Positions 8,767 through 16,734 of a stretch of DNA of 55,982 nucleotides are shown here, one piece after another. The DNA comes from a virus. A program made the translations under genes and the position numbers. Position 1 is the first letter of the stretch. Each line of letters opens with the position of its first letter. The stretch covers positions 1 to 55,982 of the IMG/VR virus record IMGVR_UViG_3300034071_001545, one strand, 5' to 3'. A model generated the notes under the pieces. That model was not told the DNA's origin, did not search any database, and saw only the letters and a list, made by a program, of their open reading frames with translations.

Positions 8767-8971
8767 CGTCTTTCTCTGATTCTTTCTCTTCAGACAAATG
8801 TTGCGGCGGATATCCTCTTAATAGTATCGGCAATGTATTATTGAAAAAGGATGATACTAAATCTATCAATGATACATTTACTACCATAAACAAGAATGCT
8901 GTGCCGAATAGGAACACAAACTGCCAAGCACCGTGCCAAGATTTAATTATTTCTGTTATTGCGTCTATCAT
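8759..8971 (-). CDS. Small single-pass membrane protein
   Basis: 70 residues from the ATG at 8971; the frame extends to a TTG at 8977 but ATG is preferred. One hydrophobic segment, about residues 17-40 (WQFVFLFGTAFLFMVVNVSL), is followed by a charged acidic tail ([10 protein letters not shown]). First gene of the glycosylation operon, 50 bases after a late-type AT-rich motif and a terminator. It could be a membrane anchor or a holin-like protein; no lysis genes lie nearby, so no function is assigned. Confidence 0.66.
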   Translation of the reverse strand: MIDAITEIIKSWHGAWQFVFLFGTAFLFMVVNVSLIDLVSSFFNNTLPILLRGYPPQHLSEEKESEKDDD

Positions 8972-9021
8972 ATACAACCTATATTAGATACAAAAATTAC
9001 TTTTGACCAGTCTTTTATGCA

Positions 9022-9029
9022 TATAAATA
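9022..9029 (-). promoter_or_regulatory. ATATTTATA-type element (variant) before the glycosylation operon
   Basis: Minus strand reads CTATTTATATGC here, a near match to the element found before many virion genes. It lies about 50 bases before the ATG at 8971 and directly after a terminator, the expected place for the operon promoter. Confidence 0.42.
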
Positions 9030-9030
9030 G

Positions 9031-9061
9031 AAAACCGTTGAGGTTTTTTGCCTCAACGGTT
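9031..9061 (-). terminator. Rho-independent terminator after the 9086-9448 gene
   Basis: Perfect 11-bp stem (9033-9043 with 9051-9061) around a 7-base loop. On the minus strand it runs into GGTTTTCTATTT. It separates the rII region transcripts from the glycosylation operon. Confidence 0.8.
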
Positions 9062-9085
9062 CTCGCATATAACCTTTGTTATTTA

Positions 9086-9448
9086 TTAACTAGCGGCAAC
9101 ATTGACCGCAGGAACAGAGGCCGGTGTAGCCTTGGTCTTCTTTTCAGACTTGACCTCGGCAACAGTAATAGCAGCCTTGGGCTCGTCGTTGAAGATAACA
9201 CCAGCAGCCTTGGCAGCATCAAGGACTTCCTTAGAAGGATTTGCCGAAGCAAACACCATCTTAGGACGACCAATAGCGGGCTTGATCTTGCCGATAGCAA
9301 CGATCTGCTTGCTTTCAACTGCCTTATTCACTCTGAAACGAAGAGTGATGTTCACAGCATCCGGATACAAGTTCTGGATGTCGTCGATAGTAAAGTGGCG
9401 GTTTGTGGGCCACTCGATGTTTATTGTATTCTTCTTTTTATTAGACAT
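9086..9448 (-). CDS. Small hypothetical protein with alanine-rich C-terminal tail
   Basis: 120 residues. A globular first part (INIEWPTNRHFTIDDIQNLY, then RFRVNKAVESKQIVAIGKI and GRPKMVFAS) is followed by a Lys/Ala/Val/Pro-rich tail (about residues 85-120). The mixed beta-rich N-domain with a flexible tail could bind nucleic acid or another protein, but I do not recognise the family. It lies directly after rIIB and before a strong terminator. The 13-base sequence upstream of its start is shared exactly with the SSB gene, which suggests high or co-regulated expression. Confidence 0.7.
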   Translation of the reverse strand: MSNKKKNTINIEWPTNRHFTIDDIQNLYPDAVNITLRFRVNKAVESKQIVAIGKIKPAIGRPKMVFASANPSKEVLDAAKAAGVIFNDEPKAAITVAEVKSEKKTKATPASVPAVNVAAS

Positions 9449-9459
9449 AAGTTTAATAT

Positions 9460-9472
9460 GTTAATTGTTAAT
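9460..9472 (-). promoter_or_regulatory. ATTAACAATTAAC element upstream of the 9086-9448 gene
   Basis: Minus-strand ATTAACAATTAAC ends 11 bases before the ATG at 9448. The identical 13-mer ends 12 bases before the SSB start (26414). Candidate operator, translational enhancer or protein-binding site. Confidence 0.45.
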
Positions 9473-9511
9473 TATGTTATTTGTTTTTTAGTTAGTTTAC
9501 CTTACCAAATT

Positions 9512-10555
9512 TTAGCTCATATAATAGCCGTCAAAATATCCGTTGTGATAATCCATACTGGATTCAGAACGCATATTTGTGCCATAGTCAAGACCAGAAG
9601 AACGATCATTCTTTCCGTCCTTGGTTCCAGCAATATACTCTTGTTCAACAACGTCGCAATCATTCTGCTCAGAAGAGCAACTGCACGCACTATTGTCGCA
9701 CAAGTCGTCGTTGGAATCGCTGTAATCTTCATCATAGTCATAATCATTATTGTCGGGCTGGATTTCTTCAGCCTTACTGGTATACACAACCTTGTCCAGT
9801 TCTTTGATTACGTCGTTGATTTCCGACACGACAGTGTATTCACACACACGCATCTTGGTATGGCCCTCGTACTTAGGAACGCTGACTACGTCCTTGGGAT
9901 TAACCTTGACGATAAGCAGGCGATTACCACCAGCAACAGGAGCCTCGCCCTTCTTGAAGTGTCCATACTGAACAACATAGTCAAGAGCACCAACGTGCAG
10001 ACCATTGCTACAATCAATACCATAGTTGTCGTCCACCATATTGCGAGGCATAGAAACGACACCACCAATGCCATTGAAAAACTTACCACTATAAATGTCT
10101 GTATAGTCATTACGAACCGCCTTATAGGCAAGGAAGCAACCATCGTCGGTAATAGGCAGACCATAATTCTCGAGGAACCAGTAGGTCTCATCCACGGCAC
10201 GCTTGCTGGGATTCTGCATCAGGTTCTCAAGGAACTTGACCATATGGTCAAACTTGAAACCATCAGCCATCATCTTGAGAATACGAGTGGTAAGCGTATT
10301 ATGAATAGCAAAGCCATTATAGAAAACCTCGCCGCTGACAACCGAGATTTGGCCAGAAGTATAAGAAACTACAGCCTTGGCAACATTGACAAGATTATCA
10401 ATATTAGAGAAATCGCCAGCCTTGATGCTCTCAATAATCTTATTATAGTTGGGATGGTCAGTAGCAACGGTCAGACACTCGTTGTTTAGATAAAGTGTCA
10501 CGGAGCCATTTGTCTTGATGACATATGGAATAGTAGTGTTGGTAGTAGTACTCAT
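9512..10555 (-). CDS. rIIB: rIIB-like protein
   Basis: 347 residues. It matches the rIIB-like family of large phages: an N-terminal region with DHPNYNKIIESIKAG, a middle GCFLAYKAVRNDYTDIYSGK and the cysteine/histidine pattern CSNGLHVGALDYV (about residue 195). An acidic Asp/Ser/Asn-rich, cysteine-containing tail fills about residues 265-347. In T4, rIIA and rIIB act together at the membrane and protect against host exclusion (RexAB); the biochemical role is unknown. The gene directly follows rIIA, as in T4, but has its own TTGACA-type promoter. Confidence 0.85.
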   Translation of the reverse strand: MSTTTNTTIPYVIKTNGSVTLYLNNECLTVATDHPNYNKIIESIKAGDFSNIDNLVNVAKAVVSYTSGQISVVSGEVFYNGFAIHNTLTTRILKMMADGFKFDHMVKFLENLMQNPSKRAVDETYWFLENYGLPITDDGCFLAYKAVRNDYTDIYSGKFFNGIGGVVSMPRNMVDDNYGIDCSNGLHVGALDYVVQYGHFKKGEAPVAGGNRLLIVKVNPKDVVSVPKYEGHTKMRVCEYTVVSEINDVIKELDKVVYTSKAEEIQPDNNDYDYDEDYSDSNDDLCDNSACSCSSEQNDCDVVEQEYIAGTKDGKNDRSSGLDYGTNMRSESSMDYHNGYFDGYYMS

Positions 10556-10579
10556 GATAGTTTTTATTTAACGGATATT

Positions 10580-10608
10580 ATATTATGTGGATTTTATTAT
10601 TTTGTCAA
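10580..10608 (-). promoter_or_regulatory. Sigma70-like promoter for rIIB-like gene
   Basis: Minus strand TTGACA (10608-10603), 17-base spacer, TAATAT (10585-10580). The leader to the ATG at 10555 is about 18-24 bases. Confidence 0.65.
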
Positions 10609-10614
10609 TAGATA

Positions 10615-12819
10615 TTATGACTTCTCATCAATAAAGTTGATGATGTTATATAAAGTCGCGATTTGGTTAGAATAAGCCGGAATAGCATCAAGGATATTGA
10701 AATACTTGTCATTGATGACAGTCTTGAACTCTTCAAGATTCATTGGCATAGCAGCGTGCTGCTTTTTCTTGACTCCAAGGAAATGAAGAAATGATGGGGA
10801 AGGCGAGGTATTATACATCTTATGAAGATTGGTATATGTACGAACAAACGTCATAAGCATATCACGAGTTTTTTCATTCTTGATATTTTGAATGATTGAC
10901 GGATGTGAGGACAGCTTTGCGTGTAGATTCTGAAGTACTTGGTAACTTTCCATCTCTCCGTTCAAATAACGCTTATGCTCGTATGTAGCAATATCCTTGG
11001 TCACAACACTCTTGGCGGCATCAACGATATTGATCCACTTGCCAACAGAAAGCATATGCTTGTTCTTGACATTGATGCCATAGATATGGGTTCCCAGATT
11101 CACATTGTTCTGGATTAGAATATCTACAAATTCATCGACGTGCATGGAAATATCCTGCGGCTCACCACCATTATTTACAATGCTGGGATTGTTGTAATGA
11201 AAATTGAAATAATAGTAAATATTGTTGGGATCAAAATCATGTGCGGTGCGGCTCCAAGAAACATTCACTCTGTTTGTCTTAGAGGCGCGAGAAATGTTGG
11301 CAATATGAACTTCATCGGTGCGGGCAGTTGTAATGGCCTTGCGAGCAGCAACAACACGCGGCATAGCATCAATATCGACCAACGTTGCATATGGCGTGTT
11401 GTCCCAGCCAAAATAATTGACCAAAGTAGAATATACCTTCTTGCCAGCAGTATTATCAACAATAGCAAACACCGTGCAGTTCTTCTTGGTATCATCGTCA
11501 AGTTTGTTGAGATAATCCAAGACCTTGGACTTGTTGAATATATTCTTTGTGGTATGAAATACATACAACTTCCTACCAGACAATGCGATTGTATTCGCAT
11601 CGCTAACAACCTTCCAAATAGCCGACTTTGTATAATTTACACTATACATCTTGAAATTTTTAGATGCATCGTCGTTCTTGAAAGCATTATTGATAATTCT
11701 ACGAGCGTTATCGTTGCTAGAATTTACAGAATTTCCGTTATAAGAAACTTCAATGTCGCCAAGAATATTGGTCAAAACTTTATGCTCGCTGGTGTGCGAA
11801 TTGTACTTGTTATAAGTACACATAGCATCCCAAAAAGAAACGGGGACTTCCATATTCTTTTTTACATACTCCGACATTTCGACAAACATACGACGAAGTG
11901 CGTGCAGAATAGCATTAGCGGTCTTGCTATTAGTGTCATCATACTGAAGTTGTTCCTTGTTGGGAGCAACCTCCAGTTCACCAATATCAAAATACAAATC
12001 AATGGCACCAGTGTCGAGCATACGCCTTGCAACAGCAGACGAAATCAGATTACTATTAGACGCGGCTCGGGTGATAACATCTGCACTGATGGGATAAGAA
12101 TAGTTACCCATATAAGCATTACACGGATTTCCGTAACTATAGCCACGATCAACCTTTCTAAGTGCCCAATAGTTATTGCGAATAATATACTGGTGCTCAG
12201 TATACTGGATATTAGCACCAACAATAACAGGGCGATAGCGAAAGACGCTATATGCACGCTGAATATTGGTGTGCCACATATTGATGTCGGCAATCTTTAC
12301 AGAGAACTTGACTTCAAGACCGCTATGCTCATTGCTGTCTTGAGTAGAAATGTGCATGATGTTGGGCGAGCCAGTTTCATCAATAAAGCAGTTATATACA
12401 TGCTTCTTGCCCTTATGCCAAGAAACAACATTGAAGTTGTCGGTATAGTTGAAGGGAGTCTTGCTGCCCAGTCCCATGCAACCATCGCTGTCATTATCAC
12501 CAGTCTTGGTGGACTCAAAGTAGGTAGTATAGATAGAGTCAATATCATCCGCACTAAGCCCCGTGCCATAATCACGAATAGCAAACCAAGGCTCCAGCGT
12601 GTTAGGAGCATGAACCTCAAACATCTTGTTTGTATTACTAGCCTTTACGTGGCTATCCCAAGCATTAGCACCAAGTTCACGCGGAATAGCAAGAATAGGC
12701 TCGCTATAGAATCCAGAGAGGATCTTGAACGCCTTGGCACTAGCCTTGATCTTGAAGCGGCTGGGCGCAGCAAGAACATTGCTAAGAACAGGAGAAGATA
12801 CGGCTTCGTTGATAATCAT
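10615..12819 (-). CDS. rIIA: rIIA-like GHKL ATPase
   Basis: 734 residues, close to T4 rIIA (725). The N-terminal GHKL ATPase is intact: N-box RELGANAWDSH (about residue 47), G1 box DYGTGLS (about 83) and G2 box GLGSKTPF (about 118), preceded by TTYFESTKT. The rest is divergent, as in other rIIA proteins. It presumably acts with the adjacent rIIB-like protein, and the order rIIA then rIIB is the T4 order. It has its own TTGACT/CATAAT promoter and follows a MoxR/VWA pair. Confidence 0.9.
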   Translation of the reverse strand: MIINEAVSSPVLSNVLAAPSRFKIKASAKAFKILSGFYSEPILAIPRELGANAWDSHVKASNTNKMFEVHAPNTLEPWFAIRDYGTGLSADDIDSIYTTYFESTKTGDNDSDGCMGLGSKTPFNYTDNFNVVSWHKGKKHVYNCFIDETGSPNIMHISTQDSNEHSGLEVKFSVKIADINMWHTNIQRAYSVFRYRPVIVGANIQYTEHQYIIRNNYWALRKVDRGYSYGNPCNAYMGNYSYPISADVITRAASNSNLISSAVARRMLDTGAIDLYFDIGELEVAPNKEQLQYDDTNSKTANAILHALRRMFVEMSEYVKKNMEVPVSFWDAMCTYNKYNSHTSEHKVLTNILGDIEVSYNGNSVNSSNDNARRIINNAFKNDDASKNFKMYSVNYTKSAIWKVVSDANTIALSGRKLYVFHTTKNIFNKSKVLDYLNKLDDDTKKNCTVFAIVDNTAGKKVYSTLVNYFGWDNTPYATLVDIDAMPRVVAARKAITTARTDEVHIANISRASKTNRVNVSWSRTAHDFDPNNIYYYFNFHYNNPSIVNNGGEPQDISMHVDEFVDILIQNNVNLGTHIYGINVKNKHMLSVGKWINIVDAAKSVVTKDIATYEHKRYLNGEMESYQVLQNLHAKLSSHPSIIQNIKNEKTRDMLMTFVRTYTNLHKMYNTSPSPSFLHFLGVKKKQHAAMPMNLEEFKTVINDKYFNILDAIPAYSNQIATLYNIINFIDEKS

Positions 12820-12843
12820 AGGTATTGCTTAATTATGTACCTA

Positions 12844-12871
12844 TTATGGAGACATAATATATAAAGTCAAA
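12844..12871 (-). promoter_or_regulatory. Sigma70-like promoter for rIIA-like gene
   Basis: Minus strand TTGACT (12871-12866), 16-base spacer, CATAAT (12849-12844), 24 bases before the ATG at 12819. Confidence 0.6.
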
Positions 12872-12888
12872 TACTTTTTATTATAACA

Positions 12889-14952
12889 TTAGGCAGTTGC
12901 CTTAGACAAAAACTTCTTGTTGAGCGTATGAGCAATCTGTACAACATTCTTTACATCAATGAAATGCGAATCTTTACCATACATGCTCTTGAAATTCTTT
13001 ACATTATTGTCCATAGCATATCTATCCGCTTCGACATAATAACTGATTACTTCTGTGCCCTTCTCCATCATCTTACGGATTTGCTTGCGTGTATGATTGG
13101 ACGCAATCGTATCAACATAAACAATATTGCCAACATTGAACGCAGGCTCGCCGTCAGAAATATTCACAAAGTACGAGTCAGATTCATACGTAGATTGCGG
13201 AATATGATCCAGAATGGCCTGAAACGCCAAACCTTCTGGGGTAGAACCCGAAGGAAAAAGAAGTGGAAATAGGCTGGTGATCTTGGTGAACTTATCTTTT
13301 CTGGAATCATATGCGATTACAACATACGGCAGTTCAGTCTGCCTAGTACTCAGTCTGACTCCACTTCTAAAAGAAATACATACAGAGACGTTGTTGATCA
13401 TACTAGCAGCCTTGGCAATAGCAACGAGCGTAGAGATTGTGTTTTCCCACTTGCTGCTCATTGAACTAGAAGCATCAACGGAAATATGTAAATGGACATT
13501 CTTGTACTTATCTACGCTGGTCTGATAGAACAGGTTTTCGTTCTGATAGCCAATAGAAGCAATCAGTCGCTTGTCAATTCTACCACTATCCTGTCGGGTA
13601 AACTTTGTAGTCTTGACTTCGTTTCGGATTTGTAGGCGGCGACCAAGCATTGTACCAATAGCAATTCCACTACGCACTCCGCGAGTCCCCATCATATTTT
13701 CTTGTAAGGACGTATAGCCGTTGGTATACGGAAACTCGTTGGAGTTCATAAGTTCCTTTGTAAGATTAGTAACAACGATACACTCAACGGGAGGAATACC
13801 ATCTTCTCCGCCAACGACTTCAATATTGACGCCACTCTTTTCGAGTGTATTCAACTTACTGATAACCTTGTTCTTGAACGGAGACACAGCGGCGGTTCTG
13901 TTGATAAACGCCTCTTGCTTCTTGATGATCTTTTCAATAGCAGCCAACTTCTTTTCGGTCAGAACATTTTTCTCTGCCTTGGCGGGCTTATCTGCCTTTT
14001 CATTATCACTACCCTCTTTGTCTCCATCACCCGCGTTGTCGGCGTCATCCGAGACATCTTCGCTGTTAGTATCATCGCCGTTATCCGAATTGTCGGAGTC
14101 TGGAATACTATCTACTGAATCCTCGGTTCCGCCAAGAAAATCAGAAGAAGAATCATCACCATCTTCCGACTTGGTGCCACTCTTTTGAGAAGAGTTGGAG
14201 TTATTCTGATTATCAATCACATTCTTGATGATCTCTTCAGCAATCTCCATAGAAAGATCTCGCCTGCTGGCGGCAGTAGAAAGTTCGTTTCTAAGAATAT
14301 TCTTAACATCCAGCATCTCCGTAATCTTGCGAAGACCAGGCAAAGCATCTGGGTTATAGTTCTTATTTACGAGGTTTGTAAAATGAAACTTATAGTTGGC
14401 AAGAGTAGGAGTACGATAGTTGTCGGACTGGATGGCCTGACCAATCTCAGGAAGATTGAAATATCTATCATACAAAGCGTGATAATAACCACGATAGCCG
14501 GGAGCAATCTGATATGCCCAAGCATCAATGTATCTATCTTCAACGACGTTGAGAATATACTTACAAAGTTCTCCGATATCATTATGGTTCATCAAACCAT
14601 TGGCGGTTTTGAGAAGATGGTTGGGAATTTTTCCCCACAGCGTCTTGATAAGAGAAAAGTCAGACTTTACGATGTGTGCGGCTTCGTGCAGAGCAATACC
14701 AACGGTAGGGTCAAACTCACCCTTGGAGATTTCGCCACCAATATACACAACCTTGCCATCAGTCATTGATGTACTCTTTTCGGCAAAACGAACAGGAATG
14801 TTCTTGCCGGTAAGAATGTACACAAAGTTACTGACCGCACGGCGGTACTCAGACAACTTGATAAGTCCGTATGTAGTATCTACATCCAGCTTTTCTTTGG
14901 AAAAGTCCTCACCAAGCCAGAACTTGGAATACTCTGCGTATTTCTTTTTCAT
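12889..14952 (-). CDS. VWA-domain protein with N-terminal HExxH metalloprotease-like domain
   Basis: 687 residues. The N-terminal part carries GIALHEAAHIV (HEAAH at about residues 89-93), a zinc-metallopeptidase motif. A long acidic Asp/Ser/Gly linker follows (about 250-330), then a Lys-rich helical segment. The C-terminal von Willebrand A domain has an intact MIDAS: DASSSM (about 490), SGSTPEG and ISDGEP. This layout resembles CobT/BatA-like partners of MoxR AAA+ ATPases, and the ATPase gene ends two bases upstream (TAATAATG junction). Inferred role: a metal-dependent remodelling or assembly machine acting on an unknown phage or host target. Confidence 0.85.
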   Translation of the reverse strand: MKKKYAEYSKFWLGEDFSKEKLDVDTTYGLIKLSEYRRAVSNFVYILTGKNIPVRFAEKSTSMTDGKVVYIGGEISKGEFDPTVGIALHEAAHIVKSDFSLIKTLWGKIPNHLLKTANGLMNHNDIGELCKYILNVVEDRYIDAWAYQIAPGYRGYYHALYDRYFNLPEIGQAIQSDNYRTPTLANYKFHFTNLVNKNYNPDALPGLRKITEMLDVKNILRNELSTAASRRDLSMEIAEEIIKNVIDNQNNSNSSQKSGTKSEDGDDSSSDFLGGTEDSVDSIPDSDNSDNGDDTNSEDVSDDADNAGDGDKEGSDNEKADKPAKAEKNVLTEKKLAAIEKIIKKQEAFINRTAAVSPFKNKVISKLNTLEKSGVNIEVVGGEDGIPPVECIVVTNLTKELMNSNEFPYTNGYTSLQENMMGTRGVRSGIAIGTMLGRRLQIRNEVKTTKFTRQDSGRIDKRLIASIGYQNENLFYQTSVDKYKNVHLHISVDASSSMSSKWENTISTLVAIAKAASMINNVSVCISFRSGVRLSTRQTELPYVVIAYDSRKDKFTKITSLFPLLFPSGSTPEGLAFQAILDHIPQSTYESDSYFVNISDGEPAFNVGNIVYVDTIASNHTRKQIRKMMEKGTEVISYYVEADRYAMDNNVKNFKSMYGKDSHFIDVKNVVQIAHTLNKKFLSKATA

Positions 14953-14954
14953 TA

Positions 14955-15761
14955 TTAGAAGGGGGTGCTGCCGTCAGGAGTATTAGCGGTGGCGGTATAA
15001 AGATTGTTGTTGGTCTCGGTGCTGATATACTTCTGCACAACCTGCTTTACCAGAGTGCGTTCAGAGTCAAGTCCGCCGTCGTCTGGATAATCGGGATAAA
15101 TAACCATATCAGCAAGTTCGGTAAGATTGAATCCGTCAACGGTAAGTTCAGCCATTTCCTTGACGCTACGAGTAGAAATGAACTTGCTCAACTTGCCCTG
15201 CGAAGCAAACTCACGGGTAGCAGCAGCAATCTCCGTGACCGCCAGCATGGTGTTCATATTGGCATCGGGGCAATGGGTCTTGATAAGATCCATCTCTGTA
15301 TTCTGCGAGAGAATATCAACTTCAATCTTGACGGTGAAACGATCAAGTAAAGCCTTGTCCATCACGCGGGTAGCGGTATATTCGTTGCCAATGTTGGTGG
15401 TTGCGATAAAACATACCCCATCAGCAACTCTCACAACTTTTCCACCCGATTCGTCCAGTCGCAAATACTTTTGATTGTCGAGCACTGGCATTAAAATATT
15501 CATAGCGTCGGGATGGGCTCTGCTCAACTCGTCGAGTAGAATAATTGAATTCGGTGTAGAGATGGCCTTCACAAATGGAGATTCTTGGAAGAATGTCCCA
15601 GTTTCTTTGGAGAATTGAGTATTTCCAATTAGCGTAGCTCGGGCATCTTGCGTACTCCCAAGGTTAATGGCCATAAATGGCCGATGTTTCTTATAAGTTA
15701 CTTTGTATGTTTTGTTTTTCACGACGATATATTTCCCATCTTTTTTTTGTTGCTTCTGCAA
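14955..15761 (-). CDS. MoxR-type AAA+ ATPase, C-terminal part (gene interrupted)
   Basis: 268 codons are open from a TTG at 15761; an internal ATG gives MAINLGSTQD. It has the MoxR-family core after the Walker A: GSTQDARATLIGNTQF, Walker B IILLDELSRAHPDAMNI, sensor 1 FIATTNIG, arginine finger region ALLDRFTVKIE and a lid. There is no Walker A here; that motif is in the gene fragment at 16336-16635. The GIY-YIG gene between them overlaps this frame by 71 bases. Either the pieces are rejoined by splicing or two polypeptides assemble into one ATPase. The VWA partner lies directly downstream. The first about 25 residues (Lys-rich) are probably junk from the insertion. Confidence 0.85.
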   Translation of the reverse strand: MQKQQKKDGKYIVVKNKTYKVTYKKHRPFMAINLGSTQDARATLIGNTQFSKETGTFFQESPFVKAISTPNSIILLDELSRAHPDAMNILMPVLDNQKYLRLDESGGKVVRVADGVCFIATTNIGNEYTATRVMDKALLDRFTVKIEVDILSQNTEMDLIKTHCPDANMNTMLAVTEIAAATREFASQGKLSKFISTRSVKEMAELTVDGFNLTELADMVIYPDYPDDGGLDSERTLVKQVVQKYISTETNNNLYTATANTPDGSTPF

Positions 15762-16296
15762 TATTTTTTTTACCTTCTTTTGTCAAGAATGATTTTCCTT
15801 TTCTTGCATCACTAATTTTTTGTCTTGTCTTTTTTGAATAAACTTTTCCTTTATTTGCTTCACTTGCTCGTTTTTTTTGATATTCGGATTGAGATTTTCC
15901 GAACATTGGATTTGACTCTCCTTGATTGTGTTCTGTTATTTTTTTTCTATATTCTTCGTTTTTAAATGCTCGCTTAACTGCTCGGCTTATTTTTTTTCGT
16001 GTTTCTTCTTTGGTGACTATCTTTGGTCGTAAACCACTGTTTCTTTGTAAATTGTATGAGTTTTGGTCATTTATCGCATTGTATTTATCAATCCAGTATA
16101 TCTCTCGTTCCAATAGGTTTGATAAATCTTTACCCACCACAACTTCCAGAGTTTCTTTTACGAAGTTATTTTTGCCGTATTTTTTTATCGCGGATTTAAG
16201 AGCAAGTCCAGACCCGTAATAATGTGGGTTGTTTCTGCTGTCTTTTCCGATGTAATAGTTTCCATTAAGAATATTAGTAGTTTTGTATATTATCAT
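15691..16296 (-). CDS. GIY-YIG homing endonuclease
   Basis: 201 residues. The GIY-YIG nuclease domain is at the N-terminus: IIYKTTNILNGNYYIGKDS, then YYGSGLALKSAIKKYG and a catalytic Glu in LLEREIYWIDKYN. C-terminal NUMOD3-like repeats (about residues 105-190, such as NPMFGKSQSEYQKK and GKVYSKKTRQKISDARKGK) would bind DNA. It sits exactly where the MoxR ATPase should run from its Walker A to GSTQD, so it invaded that gene. An ATATTTATA element six bases before its ATG suggests late expression, as for T4 intron endonucleases. Confidence 0.93.
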   Translation of the reverse strand: MIIYKTTNILNGNYYIGKDSRNNPHYYGSGLALKSAIKKYGKNNFVKETLEVVVGKDLSNLLEREIYWIDKYNAINDQNSYNLQRNSGLRPKIVTKEETRKKISRAVKRAFKNEEYRKKITEHNQGESNPMFGKSQSEYQKKRASEANKGKVYSKKTRQKISDARKGKSFLTKEGKKNIAEATKKRWEIYRREKQNIQSNL

Positions 16297-16302
16297 GACA
16301 TA

Positions 16303-16311
16303 TATAAATAT
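16303..16311 (-). promoter_or_regulatory. ATATTTATA element before the GIY-YIG gene
   Basis: Minus strand ATATTTATA ends six bases before the ATG at 16296. It gives the mobile gene an expression signal of the same kind as the virion genes. Confidence 0.5.
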
Positions 16312-16335
16312 AAGTCAGTAGAATATTCCACGCCA

Positions 16336-16635
16336 TTATTTTAGTTCTTCTGTTTTTATAATAGTGATATTTTCTGTAGCCTTGAGTTCGTTAAGGCGTT
16401 CTTCCGTAACCTCTTCTTCAATAGTTTCAGAAAGGGCTTCAACCAAGCATTGGACCGCGAAGGTTTTCCCATGTCCTGTTGGACCAACAATAAGAATATT
16501 CTTGCCACGCAGAGCACTGCGAACAAGATACTTCCACTTGATGTCTTTCATATACAGCTTGCTGGGCTTGATGTCGGCAGACTGTTCAATAAACGTCTTG
16601 GTGTCGGTGGGCATATTCTTTTTGGTCTTATTCAT
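16336..16635 (-). CDS. MoxR-type AAA+ ATPase, N-terminal part with Walker A
   Basis: 99 residues. WKYLVRSALRGKNILIVGPT is followed by GHGKT, completing Walker A (GPTGHGKT, about residue 53). AVQCLVEALS then runs up to the point where homologues continue with RPF-x-x-NLGSTQD, which is found in frame only at 15690-15660, beyond the endonuclease. After that point about 30 Glu/Lys-rich residues (ETIEEEVTEERLNELKATEN) lead to a stop. This is the 5' piece of the interrupted ATPase. Own TTGACT/CATAGT promoter. The tail could be a new C-terminus or intron sequence. Confidence 0.82.
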   Translation of the reverse strand: MNKTKKNMPTDTKTFIEQSADIKPSKLYMKDIKWKYLVRSALRGKNILIVGPTGHGKTFAVQCLVEALSETIEEEVTEERLNELKATENITIIKTEELK

Positions 16636-16643
16636 ATGTATGT

Positions 16644-16672
16644 ACTATGGTACACTTTTTATATGAAGTCAA
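16644..16672 (-). promoter_or_regulatory. Sigma70-like promoter for the MoxR ATPase / VWA unit
   Basis: Minus strand TTGACT (16672-16667), 17-base spacer, CATAGT (16649-16644), eight bases before the ATG at 16635. It starts right after a terminator. Confidence 0.58.
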
Positions 16673-16673
16673 T

Positions 16674-16700
16674 AAAAAACCCCACATTTTTGTGTGGGGT
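16674..16700 (-). terminator. Rho-independent terminator after the 16735-17718 gene
   Basis: Eight-bp GC-rich stem (16679-16686 with 16693-16700). On the minus strand it is followed by six T residues. Confidence 0.9.
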
Positions 16701-16734
16701 CTGTAAGTCGTTGACGTCGATTTTTTTAACAAAA

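Noticed and set aside
15691-16440. Group I intron carrying the GIY-YIG endonuclease in the MoxR gene
   Set aside because: No convincing P3-P7 core: only about 135 bases lie before the endonuclease and fewer than about 20 after it, and no junction gives exon U / intron G in frame. Kept as an open alternative in the findings, not called.
14955-16635. Intein in the MoxR ATPase
   Set aside because: No block A start (Cys/Ser plus conserved residues), no terminal His-Asn, and stop codons separate the parts.
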